Origin: Fulvivirga ulvae
Lineage (GTDB): Bacteria > Bacteroidota > Bacteroidia > Cytophagales > Cyclobacteriaceae
DNA length: 64,000 bases
Assembly (NCBI RefSeq): GCF_021389975.1
Contig: NZ_CP089981.1
Coordinates: forward strand, 6,914,355 to 6,978,354
Reading direction: 5' to 3'
Made by a program: the position numbers and the translations under genes. This document shows, in pieces, positions 52,115 to 60,655 of this stretch. The notes below the pieces were generated by a model that saw only the letters and a program-made list of their open reading frames with translations, made no database searches and had not been told where the DNA came from. Positions within the stretch are counted from its first letter, which is position 1, and the number at the start of each line of letters is the position of its first letter.

Positions 52115-53954
52115 CCTTGAATGGTGAATATAGCTCAAGAAGATGAGTGTTCCAAGGGGTGAGAGTCCCGTAAGCGCTGGGGTCGTGCCCGGAAGCTAAG
52201 CAAGTGGCAAGGTGGTTTACCGTGAGGTATGCACTGAAGTAAGCCAGACTGCGGTGCCTGTACTGAAGTACATGAACCACATATAGAGGCATAAATATCT
52301 GGGTGAGCAAGCACATCTTTGTGAAGCCCTACGAATACCAAAAGGTGTTTATGTAGATGTGGCAGGGATAGGCACAAGGATATTCACCTTACCAAGGGAG
52401 GTCTCGAACTGCACGGGATGCAAATCGAGAAGTCAGCAGAAGCCATAGTAGCTATTGGTCAACGAGTTCTGAAAAACAGGGAGGTCTCACTAAATAGCGA
52501 AGGGCTGAACATTGAATTACGTCTTAATTCGGATAGGAATGTCGACATAGTCGGCATAGCCTACCCTTAAGCAGACAAGGAAAGAAGGAAAAATGATAGA
52601 AAAAGTACTACAACCTAAAAACCTGTACAGAGCCTATCACCAAGTGGTGAGAAATAAAGGTGCGTCAGGAGTAGATGGGATGAAGGTGAGCGAATTGAAG
52701 TCATACATTGATGGAAATCGCAAAGCTGTTCTCACTTCAATTCTGAACAGGATGTATGTACCCAGAGCTATCAGAGGGGTTGAGATACCCAAATCAAATG
52801 GTAAGACCAGATTACTGGGAGTACCAACAGTAGTGGATAGGTGGCTTCAGCAGGCAGTTAACCAGCAACTAGCAATCCGATTCGAACTTGATTTTGAAGC
52901 AGAAAGCTATGGCTTTCGGCCACGAAAGAACCTGCATCAGGCGGTTACGCAATCCTTGAAAAACATCAATGATGGCTATCAGGACATTGTGGATATTGAC
53001 CTGAAGGGGTTCTTCGATGAAGTACAACACTACAAGCTGCTCCAACTGATCTACAACAAGGTAAAATGTCCAACTACTTTATGGCTGATCCGAAAATGGC
53101 TACGTGCGCCTATCCAAATAAATGGAAAGCTGCACAAGCGCAGGAAGGGAATGCCACAAGGTAGCCCGCTTAGTCCATTGCTATCCAACATATTGCTGGA
53201 CGAACTGGACAAGTACCTCAAAGAGAAAGGACTGAAGTTTGTCCGCTATGCCGATGATTTCAGCATCTATGCGAAATCCAAAGCAGACGCCAAAAAGATA
53301 GGCAACGAGGTTTACCTGTTCCTGAAGAACAAGCTAGACCTGCCTATTAACCGCGCAAAGAGCGGCATCCGAAGGCCTAACAACTTTGAGCTTTTAGGCC
53401 ACGGCTTCGTGCCCACCTACAAGAAAGGGGAAAAGGGAAAATACCAGTTGGTAGTGAAGAAGGAGAGTTGGGAAAACCTAAAGCGCAAACTAAAAGCTGT
53501 AACCAAGAAAACAATGCCTTACAGTTTCGAATTCCGGCTGCATAAACTCAAAGAAGTGTGGATGGGATGGGTGAACAACTACCGTTTGGCAAGTATTCAC
53601 CACAAGCTCAAACAGCTCGATGAGTGGCTGCGGAACCGGCTTCGATACTGCATCTGGCACGACTGGAAGAAGCTGGAAAGAAAGCGTAAAAACCTTATCC
53701 GATTAGGCGTGAAACAAGGACAGGCATATGCCTGGAGCAGAACCCGAATGGGTGGATGGGGAGTAGCTCAAAGCCCGATTCTTGGTACAACAATAACCTT
53801 ATCTCGGCTCAAAAAAGAAAGGGTATGAAAGTATGATGGATTACTATTTGAAATTCAAACCTGAAATTCAATGAACCGCCGTATACGAGATCCGTACGTA
53901 CGGTGGTGTGAGAGGCGCACCGTGGGCTTATGGCTCACGGCCGTCTACTCGATT
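52110..53954 (+). mobile_element. Group II intron with reverse transcriptase ORF
   Basis: Starts near 52110 with GTGTGCC (the repeat of GT makes the exact base uncertain, 52106-52110) and ends at CTCGATT (53954). The 5' domain I region (GGGGTGAGAGTCCCGTAAGC, GGCAAGGTGGTTTACCGTGA) and the 3' domain V-VI (GTACGTACGGTGGTGTGAGA) match Bacteroidota group II introns. It is inserted at the right arm of a palindrome. Complete and probably active. Confidence 0.85.
52593..53828 (+). CDS. ltrA: Group II intron reverse transcriptase/maturase
   Basis: 411 residues. RT domains in order: NKGASGVDGMKVSEL (RT0-1), IPKSNGKTRLLGVPTVVDR without its last residue (RT2a), DIDLKGFFDEVQH (catalytic Asp, RT3), GMPQGSPLSPLLSNI (RT4), FVRYADDFSIY (YADD active site, RT5) and the GFRPRKN motif. 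The C-terminal GIIM maturase part (LGHGFVPTY; MGWVNNYRLASIHHKL) is present; no HNH endonuclease domain, as in class C-type introns. It helps splicing and reverse-splices the intron into new sites. Confidence 0.94.
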   Translation: MIEKVLQPKNLYRAYHQVVRNKGASGVDGMKVSELKSYIDGNRKAVLTSILNRMYVPRAIRGVEIPKSNGKTRLLGVPTVVDRWLQQAVNQQLAIRFELDFEAESYGFRPRKNLHQAVTQSLKNINDGYQDIVDIDLKGFFDEVQHYKLLQLIYNKVKCPTTLWLIRKWLRAPIQINGKLHKRRKGMPQGSPLSPLLSNILLDELDKYLKEKGLKFVRYADDFSIYAKSKADAKKIGNEVYLFLKNKLDLPINRAKSGIRRPNNFELLGHGFVPTYKKGEKGKYQLVVKKESWENLKRKLKAVTKKTMPYSFEFRLHKLKEVWMGWVNNYRLASIHHKLKQLDEWLRNRLRYCIWHDWKKLERKRKNLIRLGVKQGQAYAWSRTRMGGWGVAQSPILGTTITLSRLKKERV

Positions 53955-53965
53955 GGCAACTGGCT

Positions 53966-54823
53966 TTATTTTATTTCAATTTTGTCATTAGTTCTAATAT
54001 AAATCAATGCCTCTTCTGTAGTTGAAATTTCGTGCATACTATTTCCTGTTGATTCAAAATAACTTCCAGCGTCCAAATTCATAATAGAATCTGTATTAGG
54101 TATTTTGTAATCAATATTTCCGTCTATAATCACACCATAAAGAATAGTTCCTTTAGTGTAAATATTCCTTTTAAAATCTTTAGGTAGTTTCACAAAAATG
54201 CCACGAACACCTTCTGCATTTTTCCACAAAAAGCTAATTTTCGATTGATTATTTGCCGCAATCCAATTTGTTTGGGTATTGTCAAGCCAAGTAATATTAG
54301 AAGCATCTATATTAATAGGTCGTTCCCCATTGTTAAAATATTCATTTGTTGGTTTTACTAAATATGGTCCAGTATCGATTTCGATATAAGCCATTGTTCC
54401 TTCTCCTTTGGCAGAAGTAATATGTGGTTCACCAGCTGGTTGCGTCCAAAATGATCCAACCGGCATCCACATGTTTTCTGCTTTTGGGTCATCATTATGT
54501 ATTAGTCCTTTCATCACAATGGCACGATATGTTACATTATGGATGTGGGGTGGTGATGAAAATCCGTCTACAAATTTTCCAATGTATCCTGTTGGAACTT
54601 CAGCTTTTCTATTTCCCCATATTGTTCCTGCCAAAGGACTTTTATCCCCTCGTGCTGGGTTCATTTGTTCCCAAATAATATCAGAGCTTAATCCAATTTG
54701 ATTTGTTGGGTTTTCTATAAATTCAGAAAAAGTATTTTCTGCCGTTTTTTCTTCTGATTTTGGATTGTTACAGGAAACAATTAATCCTACAATTAGAAGT
54801 AAATAGAAGCTTGATTTTATCAT
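53966..54823 (-). CDS. Cupin-type lipoprotein (DUF4437-like)
   Basis: 285 residues. Lipobox LIVSC (Cys18) gives an exported lipoprotein. Two cupin barrels follow: FSSPPHIHNVTYRAIVMKG with SFWTQPAGEPHITSA in the first, and GVIIDGNIDYKIP ... LDAGSYFESTGNSMHEIS in the second, as in DUF4437/ChrR-like proteins. Metal His residues are present (PPHIHN, GEPHI). Enzymatic role unknown. Next to the nitroreductase with 11 bases between, so an operon. Confidence 0.8.
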   Translation of the reverse strand: MIKSSFYLLLIVGLIVSCNNPKSEEKTAENTFSEFIENPTNQIGLSSDIIWEQMNPARGDKSPLAGTIWGNRKAEVPTGYIGKFVDGFSSPPHIHNVTYRAIVMKGLIHNDDPKAENMWMPVGSFWTQPAGEPHITSAKGEGTMAYIEIDTGPYLVKPTNEYFNNGERPINIDASNITWLDNTQTNWIAANNQSKISFLWKNAEGVRGIFVKLPKDFKRNIYTKGTILYGVIIDGNIDYKIPNTDSIMNLDAGSYFESTGNSMHEISTTEEALIYIRTNDKIEIK

Positions 54824-54834
54824 TTTTATTTATT

Positions 54835-55494
54835 TTAAATTACCGTTATTATTTCACTTTCTGACAATCGAGACTTTGGGGTTTTATCAGTTGAATTAAA
54901 GTCTGATTTTGCTCGATAGCCTATTGAAACAGCAGCTATTGCGGTAAACCCTTTTTCTCTTAAGCCAAATTCTTCATCTAACGCTTTTACATCAATTCCT
55001 TCCATTGGTGTTGCATCTATTCCAAGACTAGCAACTCCTAATAAAAAGTTTCCTAGATTTAAATAAACTTGTTTTTCCATCCAGTGCTGAATGTCTTTTA
55101 AATCGTATTTATGAATTCCTGCAAAAGTTTTTACAGCACCTAAAAATCCTTTTTTGATATCTTCATTCGGAAATCTTCCGCTTTTATCCTCTGTATTTGC
55201 GATATGTTTATAGTATTGTTCATCAGCGTCAATTTTAGAACAAAAAACTACAACTGCTGAAGCGTTTAAAACTTTAGGTTCATTAAAATGAAAGAAGCCT
55301 TGTGTTCCTTTTGCCACTCTTTCCTTACCCTCTTCAGATTCAGCTATAATAAAATGCCAGGGCTGAAGGTTTACGCTTGATGGACTCATTCGCAATAGGT
55401 TCTTCACTTCTTTCATATCTGATTCAGATATTTTTTTATTTGAGTCAAATTCTTTCGTTGTATATCTCCATTTTAGAGTTTCTTTTAAGTTCAT
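54835..55494 (-). CDS. Nitroreductase-family NAD(P)H oxidoreductase
   Basis: 219 residues, FMN-dependent NfsB-type. KWRYTTKEFDSNKKISESD, LLRMSPSSVNLQPWHFIIAE, LGVASLGIDATPMEGID and the C-terminal GYRAKSDF are the family landmarks (R-x-x-x-R/K-x-F flavin contact, S-x-x-N-x-Q-P-W). It reduces nitroaromatics or quinones with NAD(P)H in the cytosol. It is divergent from the HxlR regulator, which probably represses it. Confidence 0.92.
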   Translation of the reverse strand: MNLKETLKWRYTTKEFDSNKKISESDMKEVKNLLRMSPSSVNLQPWHFIIAESEEGKERVAKGTQGFFHFNEPKVLNASAVVVFCSKIDADEQYYKHIANTEDKSGRFPNEDIKKGFLGAVKTFAGIHKYDLKDIQHWMEKQVYLNLGNFLLGVASLGIDATPMEGIDVKALDEEFGLREKGFTAIAAVSIGYRAKSDFNSTDKTPKSRLSESEIITVI

Positions 55495-55524
55495 TTATTA
55501 TCCTTTTTATTTAACTATTATTTT

Positions 55525-55560
55525 TATAGTTGCAATACTATATATAGTTTTTTACCTTTG
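55525..55560 (+). promoter_or_regulatory. HxlR operator and promoter
   Basis: TATAGT-N6-ACTATA (55525-55542) lies in the divergent region between the nitroreductase and HxlR genes. The TTG at 55530-55532 and TACCTTTG at 55553-55560 are spaced by 20 bases, a complete Bacteroidota promoter for hxlR; the palindrome covers its -33 element, so binding would shut off transcription. Confidence 0.6.
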
Positions 55561-55592
55561 CAATAACGGTCAAAAATGATAGTATAAATTAT

Positions 55593-55946
55593 ATGGAAGA
55601 AGCGGCACATAAAATGCTTAAATTCAAGGGGAATGAATATCCATGTTGTGCAAGTTTAACAATGGGAATAATTGGTGGGAAATGGAAAACTGTTATCCTC
55701 TACCATTTAATGGATGAAAAATTGAGGTATAATGAATTGCGAAAAATGATGCCTACTGTGACAGAAAGAACTTTAAGTTTGCAACTGAAAGCGCTTGAAG
55801 AAGATGGATTGATCAAAAGAAAGGTCTATACTTCAAAACCACCTTTAAAAGTTGAGTATTCACTAACTGATTTTGGTAAAACTTTAATTCCCTTAATTAA
55901 GTCTATTGCAGATTGGGGTGATTTTGTCATTGAGAAATATTCATAG
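55593..55946 (+). CDS. HxlR-family winged-helix regulator
   Basis: 117 residues. CCASLTMGIIGGKWKTVILY is the HxlR entry motif (C-P-x-x-x-x-x-x-I-GGKW), followed by LRYNELRKMMPTVTERTLSL and VEYSLTDFGKTLIPLI. These regulators respond to electrophiles or oxidants, often through the Cys, and control adjacent oxidoreductases. Divergent from nitroreductase and cupin genes. Confidence 0.93.
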   Translation: MEEAAHKMLKFKGNEYPCCASLTMGIIGGKWKTVILYHLMDEKLRYNELRKMMPTVTERTLSLQLKALEEDGLIKRKVYTSKPPLKVEYSLTDFGKTLIPLIKSIADWGDFVIEKYS

Positions 55947-55978
55947 CTGATTGTGTTTTTAGCTTGTTGCCAACAATT

Positions 55979-56004
55979 GAATATGTGCAACGTTGCACAT
56001 ATTC
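55979..56004. repeat. Perfect 26-bp palindrome
   Basis: GAATATGTGCAAC and GTTGCACATATTC form an uninterrupted palindrome 33 bases after the hxlR stop. No T-run follows, so it is not a standard terminator. Nearby TTGCCAACAATTG is a second, imperfect palindrome. Confidence 0.7.
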
Positions 56005-56090
56005 GCACTATATTCTTCCTAATCTAAAGGATTTTTAATACCTGTCAAAGAGCTAATTGCAACATGCCTATAAATTTCAGTAGCCTGGTT

Positions 56091-56984
56091 TTACTCACCA
56101 GCCACCAACTTCATATTCTCCACCACCACCATCATCCCTCCGGGAGCATTGAGCCTGATACTTTTATAATTCCCTTCCACCAGGTAATCAATAAGCTTTA
56201 ACCCCGAGTATGCAGACTTCTCCAGTAGCCGTACGCTGCCATCAGGAAGGCTTACTTCAATGGTATTGTATTCTCCGGAACTTATGATTTGCAATACTTT
56301 TAGCTCAACGGTCGAGAACAAATCGATTTCATTGATAATAAGCCCGACTTTCGGGTGAGCGAAGAACTCCCTGATGATCCTGGTGAGGGAAATATTAAAA
56401 TGACTTTCATAAAGGATCTTCTCTCTAAGTTCTTCGGGATAAATGCTGACATCGTTATTAAACAACGGGAGCCAACCACCATCACCAAATATCAGCAGGT
56501 TGACAGGCTCTTTGCTAAAAATGGCTTCGCTGACCAACAGCTGAAATAGGTTGAACTGTTTACTGGCTTTTTTTCTTTTTACCCCAATCTTAATAACCTC
56601 AATCAGCTCGGTCATAGAAGAACCATCGCCCCAATCATCCATCAACTCCTGCTCCATGCGAATAAGGCGCTTCATAATCAGAAAGTCTACATGGTAGAAA
56701 AGCTCTTTTTTCGTGCGTTTAAGTACCTTGCTTTTTATGCCAATGCCTTGAATATCATCCAACACCCTAATCCATACGAATTCAAGGAAATTAAACCTTC
56801 GATGAATGCCTTTGTTTTTTCTGGGGGTTATGATTAACTTTTTCGAATCCCACGTATCTATGGTACGATTATGCACGCCTGTATCCGTGACAGAAAGTAT
56901 AGGCTCCGAATTGAAAAGGCGATTAAATTGAATGGCCTTTACCGTGCCTGCAATTGAAAAAATATTTTCCAGTTTTTGTAGCAT
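56091..56984 (-). CDS. MerR-like DNA-binding protein (uncertain)
   Basis: 297 residues from the ATG at 56984; the longer frame to 57041 overlaps the promoter and is rejected. The N-terminal ~75 residues run SIAGTVKAIQFNRLF ... VTDTGVHNRTIDTWDSKKLI ... HRRFNFLEFVWIRVL, the order of a MerR-type wHTH (helix, R-x-W, wing, hydrophobic helix). The rest is unrecognised, with a beta C terminus (EVSLPDGSVRLLEK). A 12-bp inverted repeat at its own promoter suggests autoregulation. Confidence 0.55.
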   Translation of the reverse strand: MLQKLENIFSIAGTVKAIQFNRLFNSEPILSVTDTGVHNRTIDTWDSKKLIITPRKNKGIHRRFNFLEFVWIRVLDDIQGIGIKSKVLKRTKKELFYHVDFLIMKRLIRMEQELMDDWGDGSSMTELIEVIKIGVKRKKASKQFNLFQLLVSEAIFSKEPVNLLIFGDGGWLPLFNNDVSIYPEELREKILYESHFNISLTRIIREFFAHPKVGLIINEIDLFSTVELKVLQIISSGEYNTIEVSLPDGSVRLLEKSAYSGLKLIDYLVEGNYKSIRLNAPGGMMVVVENMKLVAGE

Positions 56985-56986
56985 AA

Positions 56987-57015
56987 AGCAAAAATACAAA
57001 AAATGTATTTTTGCT
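56987..57015 (-). promoter_or_regulatory. 12-bp inverted repeat over the MerR-like gene promoter
   Basis: AGCAAAAATACA (56987-56998) is exactly inverted as TGTATTTTTGCT (57004-57015), five bases apart. On the minus strand the proximal arm contains TATTTTTG, a TAnnTTTG core, right before the start codon at 56984, so the message is nearly leaderless and the repeat overlaps the promoter. Confidence 0.55.
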
Positions 57016-57041
57016 TTTGCATTTATGGGATTTTGTGTCAT

Positions 57042-57393
57042 TTTAATAAGAAATAACCTGTTTACATGTATAACCTAGTAAATAATGTACTCGTGAATTA
57101 GATTTTGGCTCAACCACCAGATGTAATTTTTTCTTCAAGTTTTTAATATATCTAAACGAAACAATCTCCTAAAAACAGTATTAGTACACCAGTTTAATAG
57201 ACTCTGAAAAAATTAATTAATATCTAATATCCATATTTCAAAAGCACTTACGAAATATGAGTACATCGAAGCTTGGCAAACATAGAATAATTGCAACAGC
57301 TTAATTACCAACGTAATTAACACCGTTAAGTCACATGATATATTTGTCCTGAAACCCCTACGTTTGTAACTGAAAATCAAAATGTAAATAACC
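57042..57393. other. Gap without recognisable features
   Basis: About 350 AT-rich bases. I see no gene, palindrome or terminator. It presumably holds the promoter of the small lipoprotein gene; TTTGTAACTGAAAATCAAAA just before its start shows no clear core. Confidence 0.5.
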
Positions 57394-57552
57394 ATGAATG
57401 CCAAAAAACTCTTAATGATCGTTCTGTTTGCAACCTTCGGAAGTCTTTTAATGTCTTGCAGTGAGGAAGAGGTTGAGCCAACTATAGAATTTCCAAAAGC
57501 GCTTGCAACGGAAGGAGATAAGGGGCATGAGGAAGGTCCAGGAGGTCTATAA
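57394..57552 (+). CDS. 52-residue lipoprotein
   Basis: MNAKKLLMIVLFATFGSLLM then SCSEEE: a signal sequence with the lipobox LMSC (Cys22). The mature part has only ~31 residues, acidic then Gly/His rich (EGDKGHEEGPGGL). It lies 138 bases ahead of a TPR lipoprotein on the same strand. The tiny mature segment could be a released peptide signal or simply a small membrane anchor. Confidence 0.65.
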   Translation: MNAKKLLMIVLFATFGSLLMSCSEEEVEPTIEFPKALATEGDKGHEEGPGGL

Positions 57553-57690
57553 GTGATGAAGTAAAAACAAGATATGGAAATTTTTATCGTACTTATGTAA
57601 GGTTTAGGTCCAAAAAAATAAATTGGATATAAAAGAATATGTCCACTTTTGCTTAGATGAAATTATTCTAATCAATCTCTAAATATTTTT

Positions 57691-59040
57691 ATGTTGACTC
57701 CTAAACCTGCTATAGTACTCCTACTCTTTTTTCTATTAATTTCCTGTAACAACGACGAAGCAGATCCTCTAAAGAAAGCCTCTGAGGATCAGGAGTTAGA
57801 ATCTACCTTTGAAAAATTTCAAAACCAATTTACAGATCGTGAAGTAGCTTATAATTTACTTGCCCGTGTTAAAACTGTAGCCGAAGCCAAGGGCAATTAC
57901 GAATATCTGGCCAAGTACTACGCTGGCTATGGTTACTTGAAAAGACAGGAACTGCATTATGATCAGGCTGTTACATCTTATCAACAGGCTTTAGAACTGT
58001 ATGAGGATTTAGGTGACTCTCTTCATCAAGGTTGGGTGCTTAATAACTTAGGTTATGTTTTTCGATTAGGCAATATGCCCGAGCAGGCGCTAACCTATTT
58101 TTACCAAGCTGAGGGTTATTATGAAGGTATAAGCAGGCAGGATAAACTTATCGGCCTTTATGAAAATATCGGGTTGATCTTTTTAGACCATGATGATTAT
58201 GAAGTCGCTGAAAAGTATCTGCAAAAAGGATTATATCTCAGTCAAAAGTATGACAATAGTGGAAAGATAGCTGTTTTTAACAACCTCTATGGGAAACTAT
58301 ATTTTAAACAGGGTGACTATGACTTGGCAAGAACATGGTATCTAAAAGCTTTAGAATTTGTGCAAGATAACCTTCAAAGAGCTTATACTTTAGGAAATAT
58401 TGGAGAATCATACCTGTTGGAAAAAAAGCCTGATGCCGCAAAGGAATGGAATACCAAAGCTATGCACATAAAAGAAAGCATTGAAAATGCAGACATAAAG
58501 CCAAACCTCAACTATATGGGTATGTATCAGGCCCAAAAAGGCAAATACAAGGAGGCCTTGGCTCTGTTTGACAAAGTGGTAAAGCTTTCCGAAGACAACC
58601 TACTAGAAAAGGAAATGGCCGTTGCCATCAAGAATATCCGCGGAATATACAACGACCAAAGCCAACTTCGTGATGAAAAGGCATTCGAGAGATTGCTCTA
58701 TTACTCTGACCTGTTACAACAAAGCAATGAATTGTTGTTAGAACTGCAGAAGGAGCTTAGGACACTTTATGATCAAAGCCTGATCAAAAAGGGAGTAGCA
58801 GACTATGCTGACTTGGTTGAAAAGAAAAAGCAAGAGGAACAGAAGGCTATGATACAGACAGGTTCCGGCGCGTTTATCATGCTAACTTTGGTTCTCGTGT
58901 TTTTCGGTGTAAAAAAACTTAGGAGAGTAAGCCTGCAGCGTGAGACCTACAGGACCAAAATTGATCAGGATAAAAAGATGGCCAAAGAATTAAAAGAAGA
59001 AATGATCCAAAGGGGTATTTTAGAAAGCGCAGAATCTTAA
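57691..59040 (+). CDS. TPR lipoprotein with C-terminal TM
   Basis: 449 residues. Lipobox FLLISC (Cys19), then seven or so TPR helices pairs (~55-310: YAGYGYLKRQELHYDQAVTS; WVLNNLGYVFRLGNMPEQAL without ends), a coiled coil, one TM helix (~388-405, AFIMLTLVLVFFGV) and a short cytoplasmic tail. It has the layout of the TPR histidine kinases of this group but no kinase domain, so it would need a partner. The small lipoprotein just upstream is a candidate ligand or partner. Confidence 0.75.
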   Translation: MLTPKPAIVLLLFFLLISCNNDEADPLKKASEDQELESTFEKFQNQFTDREVAYNLLARVKTVAEAKGNYEYLAKYYAGYGYLKRQELHYDQAVTSYQQALELYEDLGDSLHQGWVLNNLGYVFRLGNMPEQALTYFYQAEGYYEGISRQDKLIGLYENIGLIFLDHDDYEVAEKYLQKGLYLSQKYDNSGKIAVFNNLYGKLYFKQGDYDLARTWYLKALEFVQDNLQRAYTLGNIGESYLLEKKPDAAKEWNTKAMHIKESIENADIKPNLNYMGMYQAQKGKYKEALALFDKVVKLSEDNLLEKEMAVAIKNIRGIYNDQSQLRDEKAFERLLYYSDLLQQSNELLLELQKELRTLYDQSLIKKGVADYADLVEKKKQEEQKAMIQTGSGAFIMLTLVLVFFGVKKLRRVSLQRETYRTKIDQDKKMAKELKEEMIQRGILESAES

Positions 59041-59047
59041 ATTAAAA

Positions 59048-59533
59048 TCAGTTCGTAAATGACTCCATTTGCTCAATGTATTTGCCGATTTTCTTGATGA
59101 CGGGCTTAATGTTTTCAAGCTCGTCTTTGTATTTCTGAGCATCCTTTTGCCAGGTTTTGACCTGGCCCTTTAAATCTTGTATTTCTGCTTTTGCTTTATC
59201 GATTATTTCAAGGGCCTTCATCGACAGGGTAGAAGAGTTAGTGGCTGCCAACTCCTTAAATTCTGCTATTTGTACCTCCAGAGAGCGAGTATCACTATGT
59301 TGTTGCTTTAGTTCATTGGATGAGAAAAACAACTCATCAGTAGAAATCCCAAAAATACGAGCCAAAACCGGCACATAGTTAACCGGGATTTTGCGTTTCC
59401 CATTTTCATACCGGGAAATAGCGTGCCTATCGCACGATTCACCTGTTATTTCCTCTATTTTCTTCCCAAGGTCAGCCTGGGACAAATCATTTAAAGTACG
59501 AAAATGTAAAACTTTTTCGCTAATTGTTGTCAT
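59048..59533 (-). CDS. XRE-family HTH regulator with coiled coil
   Basis: 161 residues from the ATG at 59533. HTH_3 core: VLHFRTLNDLSQADLGKKI, DRHAISRYENGKRKIP, VLARIFGISTDELFF. The C-terminal half is a long coiled coil (EIIDKAKAEIQDLKGQVKTW...) that probably dimerises it. Divergent from the small gene at 59598, which it may control. Convergent with the TPR gene, 7 bases apart. Confidence 0.88.
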   Translation of the reverse strand: MTTISEKVLHFRTLNDLSQADLGKKIEEITGESCDRHAISRYENGKRKIPVNYVPVLARIFGISTDELFFSSNELKQQHSDTRSLEVQIAEFKELAATNSSTLSMKALEIIDKAKAEIQDLKGQVKTWQKDAQKYKDELENIKPVIKKIGKYIEQMESFTN

Positions 59534-59597
59534 TTCGATCACAATTATTATATATTTGTAAAGTAGGATCAAAATTGATCATACGGATATCCAATTC

Positions 59598-60032
59598 ATG
59601 TGCTGCCAAAAGCAGCAAATCAAATATATGCAAATAAAACCAATTGCCATGTACCGTTCATTAAAACCTCCGACACTGGAAATGGGTAAGGCAACACCCC
59701 ATTTAATCTCTGTAAAAAAAGCATTTAACCACATCGAAAGAACTCCACTCTGCTGGCTTGCCCATGAAGATTTAGAGGAGTTTTTTGATGGAAACAGTGT
59801 ATGCAGTGGACTGACTTTCCATGTAATAAACGGAAAGATAGTTTTCATTGCTGATACTCAGAAAGAGCCTGTTGCTGTTGTTCATTTCGATCAAGCGATT
59901 GGGTTCGAAAGGCCAAAAATCACGACTATAGTAGAACCATCCGAAAACATGAGTGTCAGACGCAACAGAAAGCCTATCCGTTATTCTTTAGGGTACCTTA
60001 AAGAGAAATTATCCAGGGTTAGGCGACGCTAA
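59598..60032 (+). CDS. Protein of unknown function
   Basis: 144 residues from the first ATG; starts at 59628 or 59649 are possible. Soluble, with a basic C terminus (SVRRNRKPIRYSLGYLKEKL then SRVRRR). No family recognised. It sits divergent to the XRE gene and heads a run of small genes. Confidence 0.5.
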   Translation: MCCQKQQIKYMQIKPIAMYRSLKPPTLEMGKATPHLISVKKAFNHIERTPLCWLAHEDLEEFFDGNSVCSGLTFHVINGKIVFIADTQKEPVAVVHFDQAIGFERPKITTIVEPSENMSVRRNRKPIRYSLGYLKEKLSRVRRR

Positions 60033-60070
60033 CAGCAATCGTGGGAATACCACTTATCATTTGGCGGCTC

Positions 60071-60256
60071 ATGCAGTTGGAGGATTTAATTGCCTCCAAA
60101 AGTACAGGGACATTGGAAGAGCTTGCCGCGAAACTTGAAATGAATACCGAATTAACGAAAGCATATATAGGAAGCCTGGCAGAAATGAGGGAATGCAAAA
60201 TTGAGTACGATGCCAGGTGTTCAAGCTTTGTCTTTGTTGGCCCTAATTGGGTTTAG
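60071..60256 (+). CDS. Small HTH_11-like protein
   Basis: 61 residues from the ATG at 60071: MQLEDLIASKSTGTLEELAA then KLEMNTELTKAYIGSL is a winged-HTH of the HTH_11 (BirA/DeoR-like) kind, with the wing in KIEYDARCSSFVF. A minimal DNA-binding domain without a sensor part. Paralogous to the next gene. Confidence 0.6.
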   Translation: MQLEDLIASKSTGTLEELAAKLEMNTELTKAYIGSLAEMRECKIEYDARCSSFVFVGPNWV

Positions 60257-60324
60257 GTTGACGGGTGACGGGAGGTGCAGTAAACTGTACCTCCCCAATG
60301 CCTTAACTGATTTACAGATCGAAA

Positions 60325-60594
60325 ATGAAGGAATGTATATTTTTAGAGCGCATAGAGCGCATGGACAAGCTCATTCAAAGGCGTAGTGCCGGAAGAGCAG
60401 AAGACCTTGCCAGAAGGCTGGATATATCCACCAGAAGCGTATTCAATATGCTCAGGATTATGAAACAGGACTTCAATGCCCCGATCGTATTTGACAGAGG
60501 CCTGAACACCTACAGATATAAAACCGAAGGCAGCATAGTGGCGGCCTTCGTAGCAAAAAGAAAAAACATAACACACTCTGTCTTATGTGTTTGA
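60325..60594 (+). CDS. Small HTH_11-like protein
   Basis: 89 residues. LERIERMDKLIQRRSAGRAE then DLARRLDISTRSVFNMLRIM is a clear HTH_11-type helix-turn-helix, with wing APIVFDRGLNTYRYK. Similar in size and layout to the gene just upstream; the two may form a tandem duplicated pair. Confidence 0.65.
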   Translation: MKECIFLERIERMDKLIQRRSAGRAEDLARRLDISTRSVFNMLRIMKQDFNAPIVFDRGLNTYRYKTEGSIVAAFVAKRKNITHSVLCV

Positions 60595-60655
60595 GTTGGG
60601 CCATCCGCGGGGAGCAGCAAGTGTCTCTCCCGGGTGCCCATTAAACTATGAAACT

